From an uncultured bacterium (lineage in GTDB: Bacteria > Bacillota > Clostridia > Christensenellales > QALW01), in NCBI GenBank assembly GCA_905214315.1, contig CAJMLN010000053.1, positions 1 through 11,731 of the forward strand: DNA of 11,731 nt, in the 5' to 3' direction. The notes under the pieces were generated by a model, which saw nothing but the letters and a program-made list of their open reading frames with translations, had not been told where the DNA came from and searched no databases. How positions within the stretch are numbered: position 1 is the stretch's first letter; each line of letters starts with the position of its first letter. The position numbers and the translations under genes are program-made. Positions 1 to 5,963 of the stretch are shown here, piece by piece.

Positions 1-1938
1 CCTTCGACAATGAGGGGCTGTCCGCTTAGAATGTACGCAATGGAACATGAAAACGTTAGGACAGATATGGAGGTTTTACAGTATGGCAGGAATAAGAACG
101 GAGAACAAGATTTATGAAGTCGGCATTTACTGCCGCTTATCAAAGGACGATGGCACGGATAACGAGAGTGCGAGCATTGCGACACAAAAATCCATCCTCA
201 CGGATTATGTGAAAAGGCAGGGATGGCATTTAGCAAAAACGTATGTTGACGATGGCTACTCTGGAACAAATTTCCAAAGACCAAGTTTCCAGAATATGAT
301 TAAGGACATTGAAAACGGGCTGATAAACTGCGTGATTACAAAAGATTTATCCCGTCTGGGGAGGAACTATCTTGATTGTGGGTTATATCTGGAAGTCTTT
401 TTCCCAGAGCATAACGTGAGGTATATAGCGGTCAATGACGGCGTGGACACCTTAAACAAATCCGCTATGGACATCACGCCTTTCCGCAACATCCTAAACG
501 AAATGTATTCTGCCGATGTGTCAGTCAAGATAAAATCGGCGTACCGTGCGAGGTTTCAGCAGGGGAAATTCATGGGAACAACAGCCCCTTATGGCTATGT
601 CAAAGACCCTGCCGACCACAACCATCTGCTGATAGATGACAAAGTTGCCCATGTGGTAAGGGAGATATTCGACCTTGCGTTAGCGGGCAACGGCATCGCC
701 AAAATCCGCAAGCACATCAACAAACAGCATATCCTACGCCCTGCCGCTTATGCGGTGGAGCAAGGGGCAACAGGCTATGAGCGGTACTTTGAGGATAACG
801 AGGAAAACCGTTATATTTGGAGCGAGAACAGCGTGAGGGGCATTTTAAGAAGCCCGATATATGCGGGCAACCTTGCAGGCTACAAGCGGATTGCAGCCAA
901 CATGAAAAGCAAGAAACGCCCCTCTAAGCTGCCCGAAGAATGGGAAGTGATACCAGACACCCATGAGGGGATAGTCACGCAGGAGGAATTTGACACCGTA
1001 CAGCAGCTTATGACGAGCCGCAGGCGGGAGCAGAACGCAGGGGGATTTGAGAATATCTTTTCGGGCGTTATCAAGTGTGCGGACTGCGGCTATGCGATGC
1101 GGGCGGCGAGTGCCAACAGGAGGAAACGCCCCGACATCATCGACTGCGTACAATACACCTGCAATAATTATGGCAGATATGGCAATGTTATGTGTACCGC
1201 ACACAGCATTGAAGCGAGGGACTTATTCAATGCCGTCCTTGCCGACATCAACCGCTTTGCGGATATGGCGGTCAATGATGAAAAGGCGGTCAGAGCCATA
1301 GAAAGGCGGCTCACGGAAACAGACCAGAGCAGGGCGAAATCATTAGAGAAAGAAAAGAAGAAGCTGAACAAACGCCTTGCGGAGCTTGACAGGCTGTTTT
1401 CCTCTCTCTATGAGGACAAGGTAATGGAGCGTATCACGGAGCGGAATTTTGAGATGATGTCGGGGAAATACCAGAAAGAGCAGCTTGAAATTGAAGCACG
1501 GCTGAAAGAGGTAACGGAAACGCTCAATGACAGCTATGAGAAATCGCAGGGCGTGAGGGACTTTCTATCCCTAATCCGCAACTATCAGGGGCTGAAAGAG
1601 TTGGACGCAACCATCATAAACGCACTCATAGACAAGATACTTGTTTCGGAACGTGAGAAACTTGCGGACGGGACAGTAAGGCAGGAAATCAAGATTTACT
1701 ATAAATTCATCGGCTTTGTCGGTGAATTACATATCACACCCACAAAGCGGTGGACGGCGTTAAAGCCTAAAAATTGTACGGTGTGCGGTGTTGAATACGT
1801 CCCCAGCTCTGGAATATCAAAGTATTGTCCCGCTTGTGCTAAGAGGATACAGAGGGAGAAATCAAACGAGAGCAAACGCAGGAGTAGGGAGAGGAACCGA
1901 AGGGCATGTATTGAACTGTCCGCAAAAAATGACCGACT
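1..1938. mobile_element. Right-hand end of an integrated serine-recombinase mobile element (partial)
   Basis: The left part of the element lies outside the window. The visible part is almost wholly a large serine recombinase gene reading outward towards the chromosome. It is called mobile because a ppx/gppA gene on the opposite strand loses recognisable Ppx sequence exactly where the recombinase sequence begins, near 1938. Codon choice also changes there: the element has fewer GC-ending codons than the chromosomal genes to its right. Elements with this recombinase type (Tn4451, Tn5397 and larger conjugative relatives) insert without long target duplications and leave a 2-bp crossover core. 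The element's size and cargo cannot be judged from this window. The junction is firm to within about 10 bp. Confidence 0.8.
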
Positions 1939-2191
1939 GACGCCGATCAGGCGTGCCGCACGGCGGACGCCGGTTTTTTCATATCCGGCGGCAAAATCCT
2001 TTAAATACGCCTGCACCGGCAGAATATCTATCGGGCCGTTCAAAGAAGGAAACAGCTCCTTAAGCCGCACGGCGCCCATTTTCTGGGAAACCGCCGTCAG
2101 CCTTCCCTCCGGAGCGGCGACCACCTCGGTAGAGCCGCCGCCGATATCCAGCACACCGGCCCCCGGATATTCCGCCGCCGCGCCGAGATAG
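83..2191 (+). CDS. Large serine recombinase (TnpX/TndX-like, DUF4368 type), C-terminus extended by host antisense sequence
   Basis: This is the site-specific recombinase expected to excise and integrate the element. Numbering from ATG 83, an N-terminal resolvase domain carries Y-C-R-L-S with S20 as the likely nucleophile, and the arginine-rich motif KDLSRLGRN follows near residues 87-95. A recombinase domain comes next, then a zinc ribbon starting C332-x2-C335, a charged coiled coil (about 400-490), a DUF4368-like region (about 490-550), and a second zinc-finger-like motif C565-x2-C568...C582-x2-C585. ATG 83 is preferred over ATG 47 because GGAGG at 69-73 is correctly spaced before it and the motif-bearing region starts soon after. 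About 619 residues come from the element. The last 83 (from about 1940) are encoded by the antisense strand of ppx and have no family counterpart. The family assignment is secure; whether the tail is actually made is unknown. Confidence 0.9.
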   Translation: MAGIRTENKIYEVGIYCRLSKDDGTDNESASIATQKSILTDYVKRQGWHLAKTYVDDGYSGTNFQRPSFQNMIKDIENGLINCVITKDLSRLGRNYLDCGLYLEVFFPEHNVRYIAVNDGVDTLNKSAMDITPFRNILNEMYSADVSVKIKSAYRARFQQGKFMGTTAPYGYVKDPADHNHLLIDDKVAHVVREIFDLALAGNGIAKIRKHINKQHILRPAAYAVEQGATGYERYFEDNEENRYIWSENSVRGILRSPIYAGNLAGYKRIAANMKSKKRPSKLPEEWEVIPDTHEGIVTQEEFDTVQQLMTSRRREQNAGGFENIFSGVIKCADCGYAMRAASANRRKRPDIIDCVQYTCNNYGRYGNVMCTAHSIEARDLFNAVLADINRFADMAVNDEKAVRAIERRLTETDQSRAKSLEKEKKKLNKRLAELDRLFSSLYEDKVMERITERNFEMMSGKYQKEQLEIEARLKEVTETLNDSYEKSQGVRDFLSLIRNYQGLKELDATIINALIDKILVSEREKLADGTVRQEIKIYYKFIGFVGELHITPTKRWTALKPKNCTVCGVEYVPSSGISKYCPACAKRIQREKSNESKRRSRERNRRACIELSAKNDRLTPIRRAARRTPVFSYPAAKSFKYACTGRISIGPFKEGNSSLSRTAPIFWETAVSLPSGAATTSVEPPPISSTPAPGYSAAAPR
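1931..1946. other. Element-chromosome junction (attachment-site half) with candidate GA crossover cores
   Basis: Recombinase sequence ends and ppx sequence starts here. On the minus strand, Ppx reads normally up to L-I-G-V-S, where the family continues with a Gly-Thr-x-Thr motif. Here it continues into unrelated residues. TnpX/TndX-type enzymes are known to cross over at GA dinucleotides. GA occurs at 1931-1932, 1935-1936 and 1939-1940. The 1939-1940 copy is favoured because it falls in the intact Val codon of ppx. Using 1935-1936 would require the following conserved Gly codon to be something else. The left junction is not in the window, so the core cannot be proved. Confidence 0.6.
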
Positions 2192-2541
2192 GCAATCTCC
2201 GCCTCGGTTTCTCCGGAAATAACCTCGGGCAGAATACCGCACCGCGCGTATACCTGCCGGCAGAACTCCTCCCGGTTTTCCGCTTCCCGCACCATGGCCG
2301 TGGCATAGATATAAATATCCGTCTCCGCCGCGCCCAGGCCCCGGGCGGCTTGTACAAAATCGCCGACGGCGCGGACCGTGCGCGCCATCGGCTCCTGCTG
2401 TATCAAATTTCCCCGGCCGATTCCCTCGCCCAGCCGCGTGGTCCTCAGAGCTTTTTGTATCCGCTTCTGCAGGCCGTCCTCAACAAGCGCCGCGTACAGC
2501 CGCACGGAATTGGTTCCGATATCGATAACGGCCTTTATCAT
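1939..2541 (-). pseudogene. ppx: Ppx/GppA family phosphatase, 3' part separated by the element
   Basis: Ppx/GppA proteins hydrolyse inorganic polyphosphate or the guanosine pentaphosphate tail and belong to the actin-like ATPase fold. The N-terminal part is clear: D-I-G-T-N-S-V-R at residues 7-14, S-G-E-T-E-A-E-I near 109-116, and the second phosphate loop D-I-G-G-G-S-T-E at 132-139. Family sequence stops after L-I-G-V-S (about residue 202), just before the expected Gly-Thr-x-Thr segment. The C-terminal third of a roughly 300-residue protein is therefore missing here. The frame stays open to 1699, adding about 78 residues that are antisense recombinase. Its ATG overlaps the divIC stop as ATGA, so it is translationally coupled as the last gene of the yabP operon. 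It is presumably inactive while the element is inserted, and restored if the element excises precisely. Confidence 0.85.
1950..1979 (+). terminator. Terminator-like hairpin plus T-run just outside the element
   Basis: On the plus strand GGCGT (1950-1954) pairs with ACGCC (1967-1971), and CCGC (1956-1959) pairs with GCGG (1963-1966). That makes a nine-pair GC-rich stem with one bulged G (1955) and a three-base loop, followed by GG and six Ts (1974-1979). This has the form of a Rho-independent terminator for transcripts leaving the element. The same bases are ordinary ppx coding sequence on the other strand (around residues 188-198), so the structure may be accidental. If it works, it ends the recombinase transcript before its stop codon at 2189-2191. 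Confidence 0.45.
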
Positions 2542-2837
2542 TCTTCCTCCACCACGTCCACGCGGGTCTCGCCCTCCTGCACCATGCCGAAATGGCTGCG
2601 CATATATTTATCAATATACTCCAGCGTGCTTTTATCCTCAACATTTTTGAGCATCTTCTGGTATTCTTCCTCCAGCCGGATATTTTCCTCCTGCATAAGC
2701 CGTATCTGCTCCCGCTGCTTGGCAAGCACAATTTCCTGGTTGATGTACATATAGCAAAAATATCCCAGCAACCCTATAAGCACCAATGCCGCGCCGATAC
2801 GCAGATATCTGGGTCTTCTCTTTTTTCTGCCGGCCAT
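2538..2837 (-). CDS. divIC: Septum formation initiator protein, DivIC/FtsL-like
   Basis: Small bitopic membrane protein of the division septum. In Firmicutes DivIC works with FtsL and DivIB in the divisome. The 99-residue protein has a very basic start (GRKKRRPRY), one hydrophobic segment at about 13-31, then a Glu/Gln/Lys-rich coiled coil (about 35-65) and a short C-terminal region containing EYIDKYMRSHFGMVQEGE. That ending is typical of the DivIC/FtsB group in Clostridia, where the protein generally starts a Y-x-R-x-x-x-x-M-V/x-x-G-E style segment after the coiled coil. An AAAGGAGA ribosome site overlaps the yabQ stop, 17 nt upstream. Its stop overlaps the ppx start. The gene lies in the conserved yabP-yabQ-divIC order, which strongly supports the name. 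Confidence 0.88.
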   Translation of the reverse strand: MAGRKKRRPRYLRIGAALVLIGLLGYFCYMYINQEIVLAKQREQIRLMQEENIRLEEEYQKMLKNVEDKSTLEYIDKYMRSHFGMVQEGETRVDVVEEE

Positions 2838-2854
2838 GAACGCTGCTCTCTCCT

Positions 2855-3220
2855 TTACTTGAACAGGCGCTTAACGCCGCCCAGCGACGCAAGCTTTCTA
2901 TATAGATTATATATAAAACCGGTGAAAAAGTCTATAAAAATTTTTATAAAGTAGCCCGACGTAGCCCTTTCGGCATAAAAACCAACCAGAATTCCCAGAA
3001 AAAAGAACCACTGCAGCTCGCCCTTATTGCCGATATACGCCGTAACGGCCGTGGAAAGCAAAAAAAACAGCGAAAACAGCAGATCCGAAACATGGATCAG
3101 CACGCCCCTGCGGTTGCGCCGGAAAACATAAAACAGATCATACACCAGCCCCTGCAGAATGCCGCAGCAGATAAACAGCAGAAACAGCGGCGCCTGCCGG
3201 CTGCTTTCAAACAGCCTCAT
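2855..3220 (-). CDS. yabQ: Spore cortex biosynthesis protein YabQ
   Basis: Membrane protein needed for spore cortex formation in Bacillus, where it locates around the forespore. The 121-residue product is strongly hydrophobic, with probable membrane segments at about 10-30, 42-64 and 69-86, separated by a basic loop (FRRNRRG, about 33-39). The basic C-terminus ends in VKRLFK. Length, topology and position directly after yabP and before divIC match the family. The first codon overlaps the yabP stop (ATGA at 3217-3220), indicating coupled translation. The assignment rests on topology plus gene order, because the family has few fixed residues. It marks the organism as a spore former or a recent descendant of one. 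Confidence 0.85.
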   Translation of the reverse strand: MRLFESSRQAPLFLLFICCGILQGLVYDLFYVFRRNRRGVLIHVSDLLFSLFFLLSTAVTAYIGNKGELQWFFFLGILVGFYAERATSGYFIKIFIDFFTGFIYNLYRKLASLGGVKRLFK

Positions 3221-3504
3221 TTAAACAGCCTGGAAAAGATTCCGCCCTTATTTTCGGTATCGGAGTATTCCACGCCGTTAATAAAGCCGTCCACCACCAT
3301 CACGCCGTTATCCAGATCCAGCCTGGAAATATGCAGGTTCTGCCCGTATACCGCAACGCCGCTGCTTTCGCACCGGGCGCACACTTCTCCCTCGTCAAAG
3401 CTGTCTACCCGGATAATGCCGCTTAAGGTAATCCGCTCCCGGTTTTCAATGCTTACGCTACTCCGGGCAGAGGCCGCTCTTCTCATTTCCGTCAGTTCAT
3501 TCAT
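3217..3504 (-). CDS. yabP: Sporulation protein YabP
   Basis: YabP is a small soluble protein made in the mother cell during sporulation; its biochemical role is unknown. The 95-residue sequence shows the family pattern ENRERITLSGIIRVDSFDE (about 20-38) followed by short beta-strand repeats, including SSGVAVYGQNLHISRLDLDNGVMVVDG split over about 47-73. It shares the compact beta fold seen in the YabP/YqfC family. The start at 3504 is supported by AAAGGAGGA about 8-9 nt upstream. It is the first gene of the minus-strand operon and overlaps yabQ by 4 nt. In Bacillus yabP lies behind yabO; here it instead begins the operon, divergent from tsaE. A sigma-E-like promoter stands immediately upstream. 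Confidence 0.9.
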   Translation of the reverse strand: MNELTEMRRAASARSSVSIENRERITLSGIIRVDSFDEGEVCARCESSGVAVYGQNLHISRLDLDNGVMVVDGFINGVEYSDTENKGGIFSRLFK

Positions 3505-3528
3505 CGTTTCATCCTCCTTTTTGTTAAA

Positions 3529-3557
3529 AATTATGCGCGCCGGACGCGGGTTATTCC
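3529..3557 (-). promoter_or_regulatory. Sigma-E-like (mother-cell) promoter for yabP
   Basis: Reading the minus strand, GGAATAAC (3557-3550) resembles the sigma-E -35 element (six of eight positions of GKMATATT). It is followed after exactly 14 bp by CATAATT (3535-3529), which fits the CATAHNT -10 consensus. Transcription would begin roughly 20-25 nt before the yabP ATG, leaving room for the AAAGGAGGA ribosome site. yabP and yabQ are sigma-E genes in Bacillus subtilis, so both position and pattern agree. It has not been tested against a background model. Confidence 0.5.
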
Positions 3558-3579
3558 TTTTGATTTTTTATGAATTTTG

Positions 3580-3608
3580 TTGCGAATAATCAAAATGTAT
3601 AATATAAT
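3580..3608 (+). promoter_or_regulatory. Sigma-A-like promoter for the tsaE operon
   Basis: TTGCGA (3580-3585) and TATAAT (3603-3608) are separated by 17 bp in a strongly AT-rich stretch, giving a leader of about 60 nt before tsaE. A second overlapping TATAAT (3598-3603) and another at 3634-3639 lack well-placed -35 boxes. This is the only good sigma-A-like promoter I see on the plus strand before a run of ten tightly linked genes. Confidence 0.5.
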
Positions 3609-3675
3609 ATAACAATAAAATTTACAGCATGCCTATAATCCGTGCAGCCTGAAACAGAAGGGTTAGCAGAAAAGT

Positions 3676-4116
3676 ATGATATACACCGTAAACTTGCCCG
3701 ATGAAAGCGCCACGCTGGCATTGGGTGAAAAAATTGCACAAAATTTAAAAGGCGGCGCGTTCATTGCCCTGCGCGGCGATCTCGGCGCGGGAAAAACCGT
3801 ATTGGTGAAAGGTATTGCCAAAGGCCTGGGGATTTCCCAGCGGATAACCAGCCCCACATTCCCGATTATGTGCCAGTATTTCGGCACCAGGGAGTTATGC
3901 CATTTTGATCTCTACCGCGTTACCGAGGACGACTGCTATGAAATGGGCTTTGACGATTTCTTTTTTGATCCTTCGCTCGTCTGCGCGGTGGAATGGAGCC
4001 AGCGCCTGCGCTTTCTGCCGCCGCACACGCTTACCGTTACGCTGACCGTCCGCGGCGACGGCTCCCGTCAGGCGGAAATTACCGACGAAAAGGGTCTGCT
4101 AAAGGGGGATATATGA
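3676..4116 (+). CDS. tsaE: tRNA t6A37 threonylcarbamoyl transferase ATPase subunit TsaE
   Basis: P-loop ATPase that cycles the TsaB-TsaD complex during synthesis of threonylcarbamoyl-adenosine at position 37 of ANN-decoding tRNAs. The Walker A motif G-D-L-G-A-G-K-T is at residues 34-41. It is followed by the family signatures SPTF (59-62), HFDLYR (76-81) and VEWSQR (105-110, usually VEWPER or similar). The length of 146 residues is normal for the family. The ribosome site (AGAAGGG, about 12 nt before ATG) is weaker than at most genes here. It heads the plus-strand operon and its stop overlaps the tsaB start (ATGA). Its usual partner tsaD is not in this window, so tsaD must be elsewhere. Confidence 0.95.
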   Translation: MIYTVNLPDESATLALGEKIAQNLKGGAFIALRGDLGAGKTVLVKGIAKGLGISQRITSPTFPIMCQYFGTRELCHFDLYRVTEDDCYEMGFDDFFFDPSLVCAVEWSQRLRFLPPHTLTVTLTVRGDGSRQAEITDEKGLLKGDI

Positions 4117-4799
4117 ACATACTTGCCATCGATACCTCCAGCGTATGCGCTTCCTGCGCGCTGCTGAAAGAAGACAGAATCATCAGCGAGGCCGCGGTCA
4201 GCAACGGTCTGGTGCATTCGCGCTCCCTGATGCCGATGATCGAACAATGCCTGCAGGCGGCAGGTACCGACGCGGAGGAAATCGACGTTTTTGCCTGTGT
4301 GGCCGGTCCGGGCTCCTTTACCGGCGTACGCATCGGCGTGTGCGCCATAAAAGGAATGGCGCAGGCTTTCGGCAAGCCCTGCGCGGCGGTCAACACGCTG
4401 GACTGTCTGCGTGAAAACCTCCCCTTCGCTCCGCTTGTCTGCCCCATCATGGACGCGCGGCGCGGGCAGGTATACTGTGCCGTATACGAGGGCAGCCGCA
4501 TACTATTAAACAGCGGCGCTTTGGCGCTGGAAGAGCTTTTGGCTTTTTTAAAGGAGAAAACCTGCGTTTTCTTAGGCGACGGCGTTGCCGTACACAGGGA
4601 GGCAATTTCCGCCACGCTGAAGGAGCGCGCCCTGTTTGCTCCGGCACATTTAAACGATACCAGGGCCGCGGCCGCCGCCGTTTTAGCAAAAAAAGCGGCA
4701 GAGGAAAACAAGCTGATCTCCGCCGCGGCACTGGAGGCAATTTATCTTAGAAAACCACAGGCGGAAAGAGAATATGCAGCCAAACACAGCCAAGCTTGA
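4113..4799 (+). CDS. tsaB: tRNA t6A37 threonylcarbamoyltransferase complex subunit TsaB
   Basis: TsaB is the inactive ASKHA-fold partner that dimerises with TsaD in t6A synthesis. The protein starts M-N-I-L-A-I-D-T-S-S, the first phosphate strand of the fold, and carries the hallmark G-P-G-S-F-T-G-V-R-I-G at residues 65-75. A C-terminal I-Y-L-R-K-P-Q-A-E-R-E segment is typical of the family. ATG 4113 is chosen because AAAGGGGGAT lies directly upstream and the conserved N-terminus begins there. A longer open frame beginning at 3993 would overlap tsaE by 120 nt and add non-homologous sequence. The length from 4113 is 228 residues, as expected. The 3' end overlaps rimI by 26 nt. Confidence 0.95.
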   Translation: MNILAIDTSSVCASCALLKEDRIISEAAVSNGLVHSRSLMPMIEQCLQAAGTDAEEIDVFACVAGPGSFTGVRIGVCAIKGMAQAFGKPCAAVNTLDCLRENLPFAPLVCPIMDARRGQVYCAVYEGSRILLNSGALALEELLAFLKEKTCVFLGDGVAVHREAISATLKERALFAPAHLNDTRAAAAAVLAKKAAEENKLISAAALEAIYLRKPQAEREYAAKHSQA

Positions 4800-5220
4800 A
4801 GAAAAATTTTTAGACGGCGTTATGGAAATAGAAAACGAAAGCTTTGCCCATCCCTGGTCCCGCGAGGCCTATCTGGCGGAGCTGAAAAACCCCATGGCCC
4901 ACTACACGGTGCTTACCGAAGGGGAAACCGTAACTGCCTACGGGGGATTCTGGCATATTCTTGACGAGGGCCACATCACCAACATCGCGGTTAAAAAAAG
5001 CGAGCGCGGGCGCGGGCTGGGCTCCATGCTGATGCGTGAGCTGCTTGCCCAGGCGCAGAGGCTGCATATCACGGCGCTTACGCTGGAGGTGCGCATCTCC
5101 AACACGGCTGCACAAAAGCTTTACCGAAAATTCGGTTTTGAAAGCGCGGGCATCCGCCCGGGCTATTACCCCGACGGCGAAGGCGCCGTCATTATGTGGC
5201 GGGAGGAAATCCATTGCTGA
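4774..5220 (+). CDS. rimI: Ribosomal protein S18-alanine N-acetyltransferase RimI
   Basis: GNAT-family acetyltransferase. RimI acetylates the N-terminal alanine of ribosomal protein S18, and members with relaxed specificity exist. The acetyl-CoA pyrophosphate loop R78-x-x-G81-x-G83 follows the beta-strand HITNIAV. The segment EVRISNTAAQKLYRKFGF (105-122) is the family motif B, followed by IRPGYYPDGEGAVIMW near the C-terminus, which matches RimI closely. The length of 148 residues is normal. It lies in the common tsaE-tsaB-rimI order, overlapping tsaB by 26 nt, with GCGGAAAGAG as a modest ribosome site. Its own stop is embedded in the start region of the next gene. Confidence 0.93.
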   Translation: MQPNTAKLEEKFLDGVMEIENESFAHPWSREAYLAELKNPMAHYTVLTEGETVTAYGGFWHILDEGHITNIAVKKSERGRGLGSMLMRELLAQAQRLHITALTLEVRISNTAAQKLYRKFGFESAGIRPGYYPDGEGAVIMWREEIHC

Positions 5221-5960
5221 CGAAAATTAACGGCTATACCATTCACTATGAACAGTTAGGAAGCGGGCCCGATCTGCTGCTGCTGCACGGCTGGGGATAT
5301 GACCTCACGCTGCTGATGCCTCTGGCACAGGCGCTGGCACCCTCCTTTCGGGTGACGCTGGCGGATATGCCGGGCCACGGCCTCTCGCCGGAGCCGGAAA
5401 AAGCCGTAACCGTTTTTGAATATGCCGAACTTGTATACCATCTGCTGCAAGCCCTCGGCATTGAAAGCACCTGTCTGTTAGGCCACTCCTTCGGCTGCCG
5501 TTTGGCCGTTATTCTGGCGGCAAAGCACCCCGAAAAAATAAAAAGAATGGTGCTCTGCGGTGCGGCGGGCGTGCTGCCCAAACGCAGCGCGGCCTATTAT
5601 CTGAAGGTATACCGCTACAAAGCAGCAAAAATTTTTATCAAAACCTTTGCCCCAGGCAAGCTGAAAAAATGGCAGCAGAGCAAAGGCTCGGAGGATTATC
5701 AAAAACTTTCCCCCGTAATGAAGGCCAGCTTTTCGGCCATTGTGAATCAGGATCTTACACCGCTTTTAAAGGATATCCAGGCGCCTGTATTTTTAATCTG
5801 GGGCGAAAAGGATACGGCTACTCCGCTGTACATGGCGCAGATCATGGAGCAGAATATTCCCGACTGCGCAAAGGTTGTCTATTCCGGACGGACGCACTAC
5901 GCTTTTTTAGAGGAACCGGCGCGTACCCTTGCCATTGTAAACACATTTTTTAAGGAGTAG
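5214..5960 (+). CDS. Alpha/beta hydrolase-fold protein, substrate unknown
   Basis: A 248-residue alpha/beta hydrolase. Numbered from TTG 5214, the oxyanion motif H-G-W-G is at 25-28, the nucleophile elbow G-H-S-F-G has S92, the acid is probably D200 in WGEKDTATP, and the catalytic histidine is H228 in GRTHYAFLEEP. All triad members are present, so it should be an active esterase, lipase or related hydrolase. The substrate cannot be told from sequence. TTG 5214 is preferred because GGGAGG (5201-5206) sits 7 nt upstream and TTGCTGA overlaps the rimI stop. A GTG at 5196 would leave that site inside the gene. It occupies the slot where many genomes carry tsaD after rimI, but shows no similarity to TsaD. 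The murF-like gene follows after 3 nt. Confidence 0.88.
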   Translation: MLTKINGYTIHYEQLGSGPDLLLLHGWGYDLTLLMPLAQALAPSFRVTLADMPGHGLSPEPEKAVTVFEYAELVYHLLQALGIESTCLLGHSFGCRLAVILAAKHPEKIKRMVLCGAAGVLPKRSAAYYLKVYRYKAAKIFIKTFAPGKLKKWQQSKGSEDYQKLSPVMKASFSAIVNQDLTPLLKDIQAPVFLIWGEKDTATPLYMAQIMEQNIPDCAKVVYSGRTHYAFLEEPARTLAIVNTFFKE

Positions 5961-5963
5961 ATC

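Noticed and set aside
47..83. Earlier ATG at 47 for the recombinase
   Set aside because: It lacks a convincing ribosome site, whereas ATG 83 has GGAGG at 69-73, and the extra 12 residues do not resemble the family N-terminus.
1..117. Possible 3' ends of an upstream element gene (frame ending TAG at 27-29, or frame ending TGA at 115-117 overlapping the recombinase)
   Set aside because: Too few codons are visible to tell a real gene end from chance open frame, and neither peptide is recognisable.
2350..2954. Plus-strand frames opposite ppx and divIC
   Set aside because: They are shadows of the minus-strand operon, whose start/stop overlaps and motifs fit real genes.
4079..4711. Antisense open frame (210 codons) opposite tsaB
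   Set aside because: tsaB motifs are unambiguous on the plus strand; the antisense peptide is low-complexity Ala/Ser-rich.
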